Below are positions 16,272 through 23,762 of a DNA stretch of 64,000 nucleotides, one piece after another; position 1 is the stretch's first letter; every line of letters starts with the position of its first letter. Origin of the DNA: Chloroflexota bacterium (GTDB lineage Bacteria > Chloroflexota > Dehalococcoidia > Lucifugimonadales > UBA3495); the NCBI GenBank assembly GCA_009840165.1, contig VXOG01000114.1, positions 40,430-104,429 of the forward strand, written 5' to 3'. The translations under genes and the position numbers were made by a program. Below the pieces are notes generated by a model that worked only from the letters and a program-made list of their open reading frames with translations, searched no databases and was not told where the DNA came from.

Positions 16272-16703
16272 TCAGTTCTCCGTGGCGTCGTCGGAGGCAT
16301 CGGGCGCTGCGAAGCCGGCGGCGATTTCGAGCCGGCGGATGCGGGCGGCCCATTCCTGGTCGCGCTCGGCACGGACACGCTCAAGCTCGGCCTCGGCGCG
16401 TTCGGCGCGTTGGCGTTCCGACTCGGCTTGCTGCTTGAACTGTTCGGCTTGTTGCTTGAACTGCTCGGATTCCTGCCGCGCTTGTGCAGCATTCTCTTCG
16501 GCTTTTTGGACGCGGTCGTCGCGCAGAATTCCCAACACCAATGCGAAACCTCCTATTCCGTTTCCGCTGAGGGCGACAGCCAACTGGACGACGCCGGCCG
16601 CCGTGCTGTATTGCAGAGCCAACCCAGCCAGCGCTGTTGTAACCAACAACGCGGTGGTATAGACGGCGAAAGCCATTATATACAATCGGTTTCTCGAATT
16701 CAT
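16272..16703 (-). CDS. Two-span membrane protein with C-terminal coiled coil
   Basis: A 143-residue protein: residues about 8-30 (IMAFAVYTTALLVTTALAGL) and 35-60 (GVVQLAVALSGNGIGGFALVLGIL) are hydrophobic spans, then a long charged heptad region rich in Gln, Glu and Arg, including the imperfect repeat SEQFKQQAEQFKQQAESERQ. The cytoplasmic coiled coil could mediate oligomerisation or scaffold partners. It ends six bases before hyuA. A similar plan (membrane span then coiled coil) occurs at 63635-63946. No family recognised. Confidence 0.65.
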   Translation of the reverse strand: MNSRNRLYIMAFAVYTTALLVTTALAGLALQYSTAAGVVQLAVALSGNGIGGFALVLGILRDDRVQKAEENAAQARQESEQFKQQAEQFKQQAESERQRAERAEAELERVRAERDQEWAARIRRLEIAAGFAAPDASDDATEN

Positions 16704-16810
16704 GGCGAGATGGCAGCGACGTCCCGGTTGGCCTGTAGCATAGGCGCGTCATTATGCAATATGAACGCTCCCAGCGCCACATCCAGCGGTCAATGCCAGG
16801 GACATCAAAA

Positions 16811-16838
16811 AGCCCGGGGAGCGCACACTCCCCGGGCT
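16811..16838 (-). terminator. Rho-independent terminator of the miniprotein operon
   Basis: A perfect 10-bp stem (AGCCCGGGGA / TCCCCGGGCT) with an eight-base loop. Read on the minus strand it is followed by TTTTTG, as expected for an intrinsic terminator, 27 bp after the stop of the second miniprotein. On the plus strand the tail is only GATTTTC, so it serves mainly the minus-strand genes. Confidence 0.85.
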
Positions 16839-16864
16839 GATTTTCGATATGGAGGACTCGGGTT

Positions 16865-17026
16865 TTAGTCAGCGGGGGACGGGGCCGGCTGCGCGTTAGC
16901 GTCCTCGTGGCGCATCGGCGCTGCGGCGGCGTTTTCATCCTGCTTGCGGCGAATGAAGAACCGGGGCACGAGTACCCAGAGCGCGAAGAGTCCCACGAAA
17001 GCGGCGGCAGCGGCGATAGGAAGCAT
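16865..17026 (-). CDS. Tandem single-span membrane miniprotein B (53 aa)
   Basis: A 53-residue protein: MLPIAAAAAFVGLFALWVLV is one membrane span, followed by PRFFIRRKQDE with a positive cluster that should face the cytoplasm, and an acidic/Pro tail ending PAPSPAD. It is a paralogue of the 49-residue protein at 17068-17217; 15 of the first 20 residues and the PRF-RR junction agree. GGAGAC precedes the ATG. A strong terminator follows at 16811. The gene pair has its own phased regulatory array upstream (17271-17324). I know no family; size and topology suggest a small membrane regulator or subunit. Confidence 0.75.
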   Translation of the reverse strand: MLPIAAAAAFVGLFALWVLVPRFFIRRKQDENAAAAPMRHEDANAQPAPSPAD

Positions 17027-17067
17027 GGTCAGTTGTCTCCGTCCAATTTGGGTTGGTTGGTCAAATT

Positions 17068-17217
17068 TTAATCAGCAGCCTGCGGAGCAAATTCTTCCTG
17101 AGGCGCCATGGTCATGGAAGCGCTCTCGTTGTTGCGGCGGCGCAGGACGAACCGGGGGACGATGACCCAGAGAGCGAACAGTCCAACGAAGGCGGCGCCG
17201 GCGGCTATAGCAAGCAT
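17068..17217 (-). CDS. Tandem single-span membrane miniprotein A (49 aa)
   Basis: A 49-residue protein: MLAIAAGAAFVGLFALWVIV spans the membrane and is followed by PRFVLRRRNNES and an acidic tail ending PQAAD. It is the promoter-proximal member of a tandem duplicated pair; the shared core AAFVGLFALWV and conserved PRF-x-x-RR across diverged nucleotide sequence indicate selection. GGAGAC lies ahead of the ATG, the same ribosome-binding sequence as in the second copy. The GTAAC-box array ends 70 bp upstream, linking it to the nitrogen-type control seen at both amt genes. Confidence 0.75.
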   Translation of the reverse strand: MLAIAAGAAFVGLFALWVIVPRFVLRRRNNESASMTMAPQEEFAPQAAD

Positions 17218-17270
17218 TTCAATCTGTCTCCAATGGTGATTGGGCGAGAGTGCCCGTTTCGATGGAGCAG

Positions 17271-17324
17271 ATTATGGCGAAGGGGTGTTACGCCGGTTTT
17301 GCGCCAATGTTACGCCTTTGTAAC
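17271..17324 (-). promoter_or_regulatory. Four 11-bp-phased GTAAC boxes plus -10 element
   Basis: On the minus strand GTTAC (17324-17320), GTAAC (17313-17309), GCAAA (17302-17298) and GTAAC (17291-17287) start exactly 11 bp apart. Ten bases later comes CATAAT (17276-17271), a plausible -10, with no separate -35. The same layout precedes both amt genes. This fits activation by an OmpR-type regulator bound as direct repeats on one DNA face; the GlnR box of actinobacteria has this form. Confidence 0.7.
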
Positions 17325-17326
17325 TT

Positions 17327-18379
17327 TCAGACGCGCGATTCCACGCCGATCCACCAGTGACGCCCTTTGCCGCGCCGCTTTCGTTCGTAGCCGCGCGCCC
17401 GCAGTTCCAGGCCGAATTTGCGCTGGCTGTGGGCCAGATAACCGTGGTCCAGGCACCAATTGGCGTAGGAGGTGTAGAGGTCTCCGGCCAGGTTCATTGC
17501 CCGCGACCCGGTGGAGCAGGCGTTGGCTACGAAGTCGTCGATGGGGCCCATCTCAGTGGCCTGGGACGCCACGGATATGCGCGGTTCCGGGGGGCCGTCC
17601 GGAGCAATCCAGCCGGCCGGAGCGTCGCTTTCGACGCTGCCATCCAACGCCCCGTACTGACGCAGCCGGCCGGACCCGCTGCCGTAGCCGCCCACGTCGC
17701 TGATCGGACTTGCCGACGGTATTTCCCGTGAAAAATGTTCCGCCAGCAGCCCTAGCAGCCCATAGTTTCCAGACGACGCCTGCAACGCGACCGAGATGTC
17801 GATCCCGTCCAGACAATAAGAAACGAACAGGGACAGGTCCAGGTAACGCGCCAAACTGCCGAAGTGCCCCCAGCGGATTTCTTCGCCGTGCAGGTTCTCC
17901 GCGTCCAGCACAAACTCCATATTGGGGATGGCGTAGTTTTGCCGGAATTCGGGAGGTATGCGCCAGGAGGGGGCCATCAGGTCCAGCGCCACGCTCTGGG
18001 AGATCAAATACGTGGCCGCGCGGGCATTCCAGAGATCGACGTCCGGTTGGTCTGCCCCAGGCGGGGGAAGGTGCGAAACGGAGCCGAACACGGTTTCAGC
18101 CTCTCGCTGCGTTTGCATCGCCAGCAGGGCGAAAGCGCCGCGAACCTGGTTTCCGGTGGTGCGCAGCAGGGACCGGTAGTCTGTCACCTCGAGGGGAAGG
18201 TTGGAGTCAAATGTCTGGCCGCTTTCGCGCTCCAGTTCCGCCCGGCTGGGAACCAGAGTGGCGGTGATCAGACCCCGATGGGATGCTGCATACACGGCCA
18301 TCGCCAGGCACAGGTTCTCCCGGGCCAGCCGGACCCTTCCGCCTGACGTAATGGACGTGATTGACGGATGCGATGACAC
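17327..18379 (-). CDS. Protein with primase-C-terminal-like winged helix
   Basis: A 350-residue soluble protein. The last 50 residues, LYTSYANWCLDHGYLAHSQRKFGLELRARGYERKRRGKGRHWWIGV, match the winged-helix tail of phage/plasmid D5-like primases (pattern YxxWCxxxGxxPxSxxxFgxxLxxrG). The helicase core that normally precedes this tail is absent; residues 1-300 are instead an unfamiliar helical region with DLWNARAATYLISQSVALDLMAP and NMEFVLDAENLHGEEIRWG. It may be a DNA-binding protein derived from a mobile element. It ends just upstream of the GTAAC-box array and is probably a separate transcript. Confidence 0.5.
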   Translation of the reverse strand: MSSHPSITSITSGGRVRLARENLCLAMAVYAASHRGLITATLVPSRAELERESGQTFDSNLPLEVTDYRSLLRTTGNQVRGAFALLAMQTQREAETVFGSVSHLPPPGADQPDVDLWNARAATYLISQSVALDLMAPSWRIPPEFRQNYAIPNMEFVLDAENLHGEEIRWGHFGSLARYLDLSLFVSYCLDGIDISVALQASSGNYGLLGLLAEHFSREIPSASPISDVGGYGSGSGRLRQYGALDGSVESDAPAGWIAPDGPPEPRISVASQATEMGPIDDFVANACSTGSRAMNLAGDLYTSYANWCLDHGYLAHSQRKFGLELRARGYERKRRGKGRHWWIGVESRV

Positions 18380-18402
18380 GGTTGCTTGAACTGCTCATAC
18401 AG

Positions 18403-18430
18403 GTAGGGGCGAATAATTATTCGCCCCTAC
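18403..18430. repeat. Perfect 28-bp palindrome, GTAGGGGCGAA family
   Basis: Both arms read GTAGGGGCGAATAA. Related palindromes occur at 32749-32777, 45703-45730, 56864-56890 and 59758-59792. They lie between genes, in some cases directly after stop codons, so they may act as transcript-end hairpins or be remnants of a miniature mobile repeat. Confidence 0.85.
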
Positions 18431-18461
18431 GGAGTTTCGGCAAAGGCCACGGGAGAGTGGC

Positions 18462-19433
18462 CTAGGTGTTGATGTCCATGACCACCTTGATGATGTTGTC
18501 GTCCCGCTGCTCGTACATGTCGTAGGCTTGCTGGATGTCGGAGAAGCCGACGCGGTGAGTGATGAGCTCGGCGGGGTCGGCCCAGCCGCGGTCGCGCAGG
18601 TCCACCATGTCCTGGATCTGGCTGATGGGATCGCCGCTGCGCGCGCCGGTGGTGGGGATGATGCGCGGCTGCTTGTCCATCCAAAGGTTGTGTTCGATGG
18701 GCACCATGTGGTCGGTCTGGATGCCGAAGATGATGACCTGGCCGAATTGCCGCACGTGGCGGAAACACTCATTCAGCGCGTCGGGATAGCCGGCGGCCTC
18801 AACGCAGACGTCGGGGCCGGCGCCTTTGGTGATTTCCATGACGGCTTCATGGACGTCCTGCTGGTCGGGGTTGATGCGGTGGGTGGATCCCATCTGCTTG
18901 GATTTTTCGAGCCGGTAGTCCAGCGGATCAACTACGATGACGTTGCGCGCGCCCATGCGGGAGAGGATCATGGTGAAGCTGAGGCCGATGCTGCCCTGGC
19001 CGAAGATAAGAATGTTCTGCTGAAGGGGGCTGCCCATCTGGCGGCAAGAATAGAGCACGGTGCCCGGGGGCTGGCACATCACCCACTCGTCCAGGCCGCC
19101 GTATTCAGGGAGCAGCGCCATGCGTCCGGGTTCAGACAGGATGTAGTCGCAGAGACCACCGGTGCCGGGATATGGAATCGCTATGACACGCTGGCCTTCA
19201 CGGAACTCGTCGGTCTTGCTGTCCACGATGACGCCGGCCAGCTCGTGCGCGCCCTTGCAGGGAGCCATGGGGTACTCGGACTCGTCGAGTACGGGACCAT
19301 AGGTGTGGCGTATGTCGGAACCGCACACGCTGACGGACTCCATCTTGATCAGCACCTGGCCGTCATTGGGGGCTGGTGTGTCAACTTCGGTGAACTCCCA
19401 ACGCTTGGGGGCGACTAGCTGGGCTGCTTTCAT
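18462..19433 (-). CDS. Zinc-type medium-chain alcohol dehydrogenase
   Basis: A 323-residue MDR-superfamily dehydrogenase. SVCGSDIRH holds the first catalytic zinc ligand, CKGAHELAGVIV the His-Glu pair, and LIFGQGSIGLSF the NAD(P)-binding GxGxxG; VVDPLDYRLEKSKQMG ends the second Rossmann strand with Asp, suggesting NAD. The four-cysteine structural zinc lobe common in this family is not visible, so it may be a catalytic-zinc-only member such as a threonine or sugar dehydrogenase relative. ATG at 19433 is preceded by AAGGAG; the longer frame adds 18 unrelated residues. Confidence 0.87.
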   Translation of the reverse strand: MKAAQLVAPKRWEFTEVDTPAPNDGQVLIKMESVSVCGSDIRHTYGPVLDESEYPMAPCKGAHELAGVIVDSKTDEFREGQRVIAIPYPGTGGLCDYILSEPGRMALLPEYGGLDEWVMCQPPGTVLYSCRQMGSPLQQNILIFGQGSIGLSFTMILSRMGARNVIVVDPLDYRLEKSKQMGSTHRINPDQQDVHEAVMEITKGAGPDVCVEAAGYPDALNECFRHVRQFGQVIIFGIQTDHMVPIEHNLWMDKQPRIIPTTGARSGDPISQIQDMVDLRDRGWADPAELITHRVGFSDIQQAYDMYEQRDDNIIKVVMDINT

Positions 19434-19527
19434 TAGAGGGCTGCTCCTTTCAACAGGATGTCGTTTTGAGATTGAATCGCCGGGCAATCATAGTATGCCC
19501 AGGTACGTGGGGCAACCCGGCGGGTTG

Positions 19528-20133
19528 CTACTCGTCGCGGGGCGGACGGCGGCGGTGGTTGAAGATGCTGCCCAGCGGGATTTCCAGGCCGGGCAGCAGC
19601 GGGGTGGTGAGGGTGTCGTCCGCGGTGAGGGTGGGACGCTCGGCATATTTGCCGCCCCGCAGTTCCAGCGGGAGAACGTTGTCGTTGACGGGATCGAAAA
19701 TCCAATACTCATGGACGCTGGCTTCGGCATACAACTGACGCTTGCGCACCAAGTCGCGGTTGCGGTCAGTGGAGAGGATTTCGATTACGATGTCGAGGAT
19801 TCTACCCGAGGCGCTGATGTCGGATTCGTCGCCGGGCGCGCGCAGGAAAATGGACAGGTCGGGTATCAGGATGCGTCCGGATTCCTGGGAAATGATGATG
19901 ACCAGTTCGCTGTACACCTCGGCCGGAGGTTCATCGAAGCTCTCCAAATGGTTTTCAAAGAAGTTCGTTAGCCTACTCGACACAAATAGATGGATACGGC
20001 GTGGTCGGGGCATAAAATAAAGTTCTCCATCGTCGAGTTCCAGCCAGCGGTATTCGTCGATCTCCGGCAAGGCGAGATACTCGGCGGCGGACATGCGGGT
20101 CCCGGTGCGGAGTTTGGGTTTAGCGGTGGTCAT
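19528..20133 (-). CDS. Uma2 family putative endonuclease, tandem copy 1
   Basis: A 201-residue Uma2 (DUF820) protein with the restriction-endonuclease-like fold. IPDLSIFLR (PD motif), LDIVIEILSTDRNRDLVRKRQLYAEASVHEYWIFD (the E-I-L-S core and K-x-x-x-Y-x-x-xxVxEYW signature) are characteristic. Members are very common in Chloroflexota and cyanobacteria; role unknown. Its start (MTTAKPKLRTGTRMS) and its last 33 residues are nearly identical to the neighbouring copy at 20153-20752, while the middle has diverged, suggesting gene conversion of both ends. Confidence 0.9.
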   Translation of the reverse strand: MTTAKPKLRTGTRMSAAEYLALPEIDEYRWLELDDGELYFMPRPRRIHLFVSSRLTNFFENHLESFDEPPAEVYSELVIIISQESGRILIPDLSIFLRAPGDESDISASGRILDIVIEILSTDRNRDLVRKRQLYAEASVHEYWIFDPVNDNVLPLELRGGKYAERPTLTADDTLTTPLLPGLEIPLGSIFNHRRRPPRDE

Positions 20134-20152
20134 GGGTCGTCCTCCGGCGAAT

Positions 20153-20752
20153 CTACTCATCCCGGGGCGGACGGCGGCGGTGGTTGAAGATGCTGCCCAG
20201 CGGGATTTCCAGGCCGGGCAGCAGCGGCGTGGTGAGGGTGTCGTCCGCGGTGAGGGTGGGACGCTCGACATATTGGCCGTCGCGCAGCTCCAGCGGCAAC
20301 ACCGTGTCGTTGCGCGGGTCGAAAACCCAGTATTCGCGAACGCCGGCCTCGGCGTAAATCCGCCGCTTGAACACCAGATCATGGTTTCGGTCAGTGGACA
20401 GGATTTCCACCACGATGTCGGGCACGCCTTCAACGTGTATTCTCCCGCCGATGTTGTCGCGTCCGCTGAGGATTACCACCAGGTCCGGATCAACGGCGCG
20501 CTGCAACTCCACCGATAGGATGGTGGTTATATCCTGATACACTTCTGCCGGGGAATCCTCAAAACCGTCCAGGTACAGTTCAAAGTGCAGGTGTATCCGG
20601 CCCATCAGGAATTGGTGGTCTTTGGTAGGTGTGCTCATAACGTAAAGGACCCCGTCAAACAGTTCCAGCCTCTCGTCGGTTTCGCCGAGGGCAAGGAACT
20701 CGTCCAGGGACATGCGGGTCCCGGTGCGGAGTTTGGGTTTGGCGGTGGTCAT
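20153..20752 (-). CDS. Uma2 family putative endonuclease, tandem copy 2
   Basis: A 199-residue Uma2 protein. DPDLVVILSG supplies the PD element, and PDIVVEILSTDRNHDLVFKRRIYAEAGVREYWVFDP the core. The C-terminus LTADDTLTTPLLPGLEIPLG and the N-terminus TTAKPKLRTGTRMS match copy 1 almost base for base. Only 19 bp separate the two genes. It lies 16 bp downstream of the LLM monooxygenase on the same strand, so read-through is likely. Confidence 0.9.
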   Translation of the reverse strand: MTTAKPKLRTGTRMSLDEFLALGETDERLELFDGVLYVMSTPTKDHQFLMGRIHLHFELYLDGFEDSPAEVYQDITTILSVELQRAVDPDLVVILSGRDNIGGRIHVEGVPDIVVEILSTDRNHDLVFKRRIYAEAGVREYWVFDPRNDTVLPLELRDGQYVERPTLTADDTLTTPLLPGLEIPLGSIFNHRRRPPRDE

Positions 20753-20768
20753 GGCGCCTCCGGGATGC

Positions 20769-21710
20769 CTACTTGCTGCCCAGTGGGCCGTGGAAGCGGG
20801 GCAGGATCTCCTCGCCGGCCTGCTCCAGTTGCTCCATGGATTCGGTGCCAGCGCAGAGCGGGCGGATTACGAACTTGAAGCCGCCGGCGTCGATGTAATC
20901 CTGGATGAAGTCGCCGATCTGCTCGGAGGTGCCAACGGCGGAGAACTCAGTGAAATGAGCGTCGGGCCGCTGGCGGGTTACGAACTGCTCGGATTTTTCC
21001 TCTCCGGCCTTCTGGTCGTCGCAGATGTAATAGCCGATCAGGACGCCGACGTGGTCCTCCTCGATCTCGCGGTCGTATTGCTGTGCCGTCTCGAAGACGA
21101 TCTCGCGGCCGGAGCGTACCTCGTCAGGGGTGGCGCTGGAGACGAGCCAGCCGTCGCCGACTCGGCCAACGCGGCGCGCTGCGGCGGGACTGCGACCGCC
21201 GATCCATACCGGCGGCGACGGCTTCAGGAACGTGCGCGGCGTCACCGACACGTTGTGCGTGGTGAAGAATTCGCCCTCGTGGGTTACGTCCTCTTCCTCC
21301 CAGAGGCGGCGCATGAGGGTGATGGCCTCGTCGGTGCGGCGGGCGCGGTCGGCCTTGGGTACGCCGCAGGCTTCGTACTCGTCGGGATCTTCCTGACCGA
21401 GACCGACGGCGGGAAAGAAGCGGCCCTGGGACAGCCAGTCCAGTGTGGCCACCTGCTTGGCCAAGACCACCGGGTTGCGTAGGGGCAGGGCCAGTACGCT
21501 GGTGCCGAACTTGAGCCGGTCGGAGTAGCCGGCGACCAGTGACAGGGCGACCATGGGCTCCAGGCTGAAGCGGTCGCTGCAAATGCGGTCGCTGAGCCAG
21601 ATGGAGTCGTATTCGTACCGGTCGCCCAGCTCCACCAGGGTGCGGAGGAAATTGGGGTCGTCGCCTCCCTGTCCGAATGCGCCGGGGACGTAGCCGATGG
21701 CAACGCTCAT
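20769..21710 (-). CDS. LLM-class flavin-dependent oxidoreductase
   Basis: A 313-residue bacterial luciferase-like monooxygenase or F420-dependent reductase. FLRTLVELGDRYEYDSIWLSDR at the start, RLKFGTSVLALPLRNPVVLAKQVATLDWLSQGR in the middle and VWIGGRSPAAARRVGRVGDGW are typical TIM-barrel motifs. Such enzymes are greatly expanded in SAR202-type Chloroflexota. The start overlaps the stop of the upstream HepT gene by four bases (ATGA), an odd coupling of a metabolic gene to a toxin-antitoxin pair. Substrate and cofactor (FMN or F420) are not resolvable. Confidence 0.9.
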   Translation of the reverse strand: MSVAIGYVPGAFGQGGDDPNFLRTLVELGDRYEYDSIWLSDRICSDRFSLEPMVALSLVAGYSDRLKFGTSVLALPLRNPVVLAKQVATLDWLSQGRFFPAVGLGQEDPDEYEACGVPKADRARRTDEAITLMRRLWEEEDVTHEGEFFTTHNVSVTPRTFLKPSPPVWIGGRSPAAARRVGRVGDGWLVSSATPDEVRSGREIVFETAQQYDREIEEDHVGVLIGYYICDDQKAGEEKSEQFVTRQRPDAHFTEFSAVGTSEQIGDFIQDYIDAGGFKFVIRPLCAGTESMEQLEQAGEEILPRFHGPLGSK

Positions 21711-22066
21711 AGTGGTTGGCCTCCTTGTCGTTGACGTACCGGCGTTTTCAGCGCGGTGAGAAGCGCCGGCAAGTCGTCAGTAACTGCTTCGTAGATGCGG
21801 TTGGGTTTCACAGAGTGGTACTCGTGAATCAGTATGTTTCTCAAACTCCGGAAAGTGCGCCAAGATGAGGTAGGGTACAAGCGGCGCGTAGGCCCGGTGG
21901 TTCTGCTGGCGGCTTCGCCGACGATTGCCACCAGATAAAAAATGGCGTGCCGCAGGTTAGCGTCGTTGAGGAAATCAGCATAGGAGGTGTTGCCAAGGGT
22001 TTCTATGGCGTCCTCAGCGTATCGGCGCATATCGTCCAGACGTTCCTCGTCAGTCACGTCGTTCAT
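21707..22066 (-). CDS. hepT: HepT-like RNase toxin (DUF86)
   Basis: A 119-residue HEPN-fold protein. RNILIHEYHSVKPNRIYEAV contains the RX4HxY ribonuclease motif (R-NILI-HEY) that defines HepT toxins; LRHAIFYLVAIVGEAASR is the preceding helix. HepT is neutralised by an adjacent MNT nucleotidyltransferase through AMPylation of the motif tyrosine. Here the upstream MNT gene overlaps it by 17 bases. The catalytic motif is intact, so the toxin should be active if expressed. Confidence 0.88.
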   Translation of the reverse strand: MNDVTDEERLDDMRRYAEDAIETLGNTSYADFLNDANLRHAIFYLVAIVGEAASRTTGPTRRLYPTSSWRTFRSLRNILIHEYHSVKPNRIYEAVTDDLPALLTALKTPVRQRQGGQPL

Positions 22067-22637
22067 AGTGTACCGTTGCCGACTGGCCTTTGGATTTGCC
22101 TTCTTCCTGCCAGGTTTCTACGCTATCCACCTGGCGCAGGTCCGCGGGATAACCAAGCAGTTCTGTCAGTTCCTCACCCAAGCCGAAATAAGCCAAGCCC
22201 AACTTGGCGTCGGGCGCGAACTCGGCGATGAAATCCAAATCGCTGTCGTTGATGACGGAATTTCGCCACGGGTACTTTATACTCGCTAGGCGCGTTATCT
22301 CGTGCCGCTGGCAGAAATCGGCGATTTTGTCTTTGGGGATAGGAAACTCCATGTAGTCCGCCCGGTCATAGGCGATTTTGCCTTCGTCGGGGATGTTGCC
22401 GACGTAAAAGCCCCGGATGTAGAGATGCAGGTCAGTGGGACGGTCCAGGATTTCCGTAATATCGGCCTCCATAGCGGCCAGCGTGGCCAGGGGTGGCAGG
22501 TCTTCCCTGAGAAACTCGACCAGAAAAGCCGCCTCGCTGCCGGCGCGCACTGGCTCGTGCAACCACGTCAGCCGGCGCACGCTGTGCCGTTGGCAGAACC
22601 GACCGATTTCATCTTTGGCAGAACGGAGTTTTACAGT
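22050..22637 (-). CDS. Tandem-domain MNT-like antitoxin
   Basis: A 195-residue protein made of two MNT-type nucleotidyltransferase units. The repeat is clear: IGRFCQRHSVRRLTWL (residue about 10) and IADFCQRHEITRLASI (about 105), each followed by an acidic strand ending in FLVEFL or FIAEFA. The normal GSxxxGxxxxDSDLD site is damaged in both: the first unit lacks the Asp pair, the second keeps NDSDLDF but lacks the Gly-Ser. It may bind but not AMPylate HepT. ATG at 22637 is favoured over an upstream TTG because AGGTGAT precedes it. Confidence 0.75.
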   Translation of the reverse strand, partial: TVKLRSAKDEIGRFCQRHSVRRLTWLHEPVRAGSEAAFLVEFLREDLPPLATLAAMEADITEILDRPTDLHLYIRGFYVGNIPDEGKIAYDRADYMEFPIPKDKIADFCQRHEITRLASIKYPWRNSVINDSDLDFIAEFAPDAKLGLAYFGLGEELTELLGYPADLRQVDSVETWQEEGKSKGQSATVHYERRD

Positions 22638-22681
22638 CATCAGAATCACCTGACTGCATTGTAGCAAACGCTGGCTGGCGC

Positions 22682-23623
22682 TTATCCGCTGATAGGCTCC
22701 AGGCCAGCTTCGGCGCGGGCGTCGTTGATGTGGTCCAGCACGCGCATACGCAGGGGCGGCAACTCGTAGCCGAGGTCGGCCATCATGCGGCTGTTGTCCA
22801 CCAGATAGACGTGGGGCACGGGCCGGTTGCCGGTGGTGATGCTGGCGTCGGGGATGTACGACCGCACCATGTCGGCCACGTCGGCGATGGTGGCCAGCTC
22901 GCCGCCGCTGATGTAGATGTTGTGGTTGAGATTGTCGGCCAGGGCGGTGCGGACGAAGATCTCGGCGGCATCCTCGGCGTGGATCATGGGTGAGGCTTCC
23001 ATGGGATCGAAGTCCATGCTGACGGGCTGGCCGATGGCGGGCAGGGACATCATCAGGCCGCCGATCATGCCGGTCATGCCGGTGACGCGGCCGTGTCCGA
23101 AGACGGTGCAGATGCGGATGCCCCTGATGTCCAGGCCGTGCAGCGTTCGGTAGCGGGCGGCGGCGAAGTCGTTGACGGCCTTGGTCATGCCGTACACGTT
23201 GATGGGCGCGGGCAGGTCGTCCTCAATCAACGGCCGGTCTCCGAAAGTGTCCTGCACACCGTACACCGCGATGCTGCTGGCGTAGATGACGCGCTTGATG
23301 TTGCCCCAGCGGGCGGCCTCGAAGACGTTGTTGCAGCCGTCGATGTTTACCGCCATGCCGGTGGCGGGTCGATCCTCGGTGTCCGGCGGCAGCAGGGCGG
23401 CCATGTGGATGATGCGATCAACGCTGTGGCGGTTGACGGCCTCCAGCAGGTGGTCCAGGCGGGTGACGTCGCCGCGATACACGGATATGCGATCCAGCAG
23501 TGGTTGCAAGTTGGCGCGTGGGGGAGCGAGGTCGAAGCAGACGACATCCTCGCCCCGCTCGACGAGCTTGCGGATGATGCGGTTGCCAATGAACCCGGTG
23601 CCGCCGGTGACCATCACGGACAT
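22682..23623 (-). CDS. NAD-dependent epimerase/dehydratase (extended SDR)
   Basis: A 313-residue extended short-chain dehydrogenase. SVMVTGGTGFIGNRI is the NAD-binding GxxGxxG start, VVCFDLAPP ends in the NAD-selecting Asp, and YASSIAVYG with NVYGMTKAVNDF supplies Ser and the YxxxK pair. Related to nucleoside-sugar epimerases. A GGAGG precedes the ATG at 23623; the longer frame adds 18 residues without support. Alone on its strand between toxin-antitoxin genes; substrate unknown. Confidence 0.88.
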   Translation of the reverse strand: MSVMVTGGTGFIGNRIIRKLVERGEDVVCFDLAPPRANLQPLLDRISVYRGDVTRLDHLLEAVNRHSVDRIIHMAALLPPDTEDRPATGMAVNIDGCNNVFEAARWGNIKRVIYASSIAVYGVQDTFGDRPLIEDDLPAPINVYGMTKAVNDFAAARYRTLHGLDIRGIRICTVFGHGRVTGMTGMIGGLMMSLPAIGQPVSMDFDPMEASPMIHAEDAAEIFVRTALADNLNHNIYISGGELATIADVADMVRSYIPDASITTGNRPVPHVYLVDNSRMMADLGYELPPLRMRVLDHINDARAEAGLEPISG

Positions 23624-23762
23624 TGAGGAACCTCCAGGGTCGCCGCCGGAGATGATTATGGGAGGGGCGGCGAACAATGGGCAGAATCATACCCAGCGTG
23701 GTCAGGGGGCGCAAGGAAGAACGAAGATGGCTCGGGAGAACCGAACCGGGCGTTCCGGAGAA

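Noticed and set aside
14250..16868. Two long plus-strand frames (14250-15548 and 15753-16868) across hyuA
   Set aside because: Both are antisense to HyuA, which has full ATPase motifs; composition is shadow-like.
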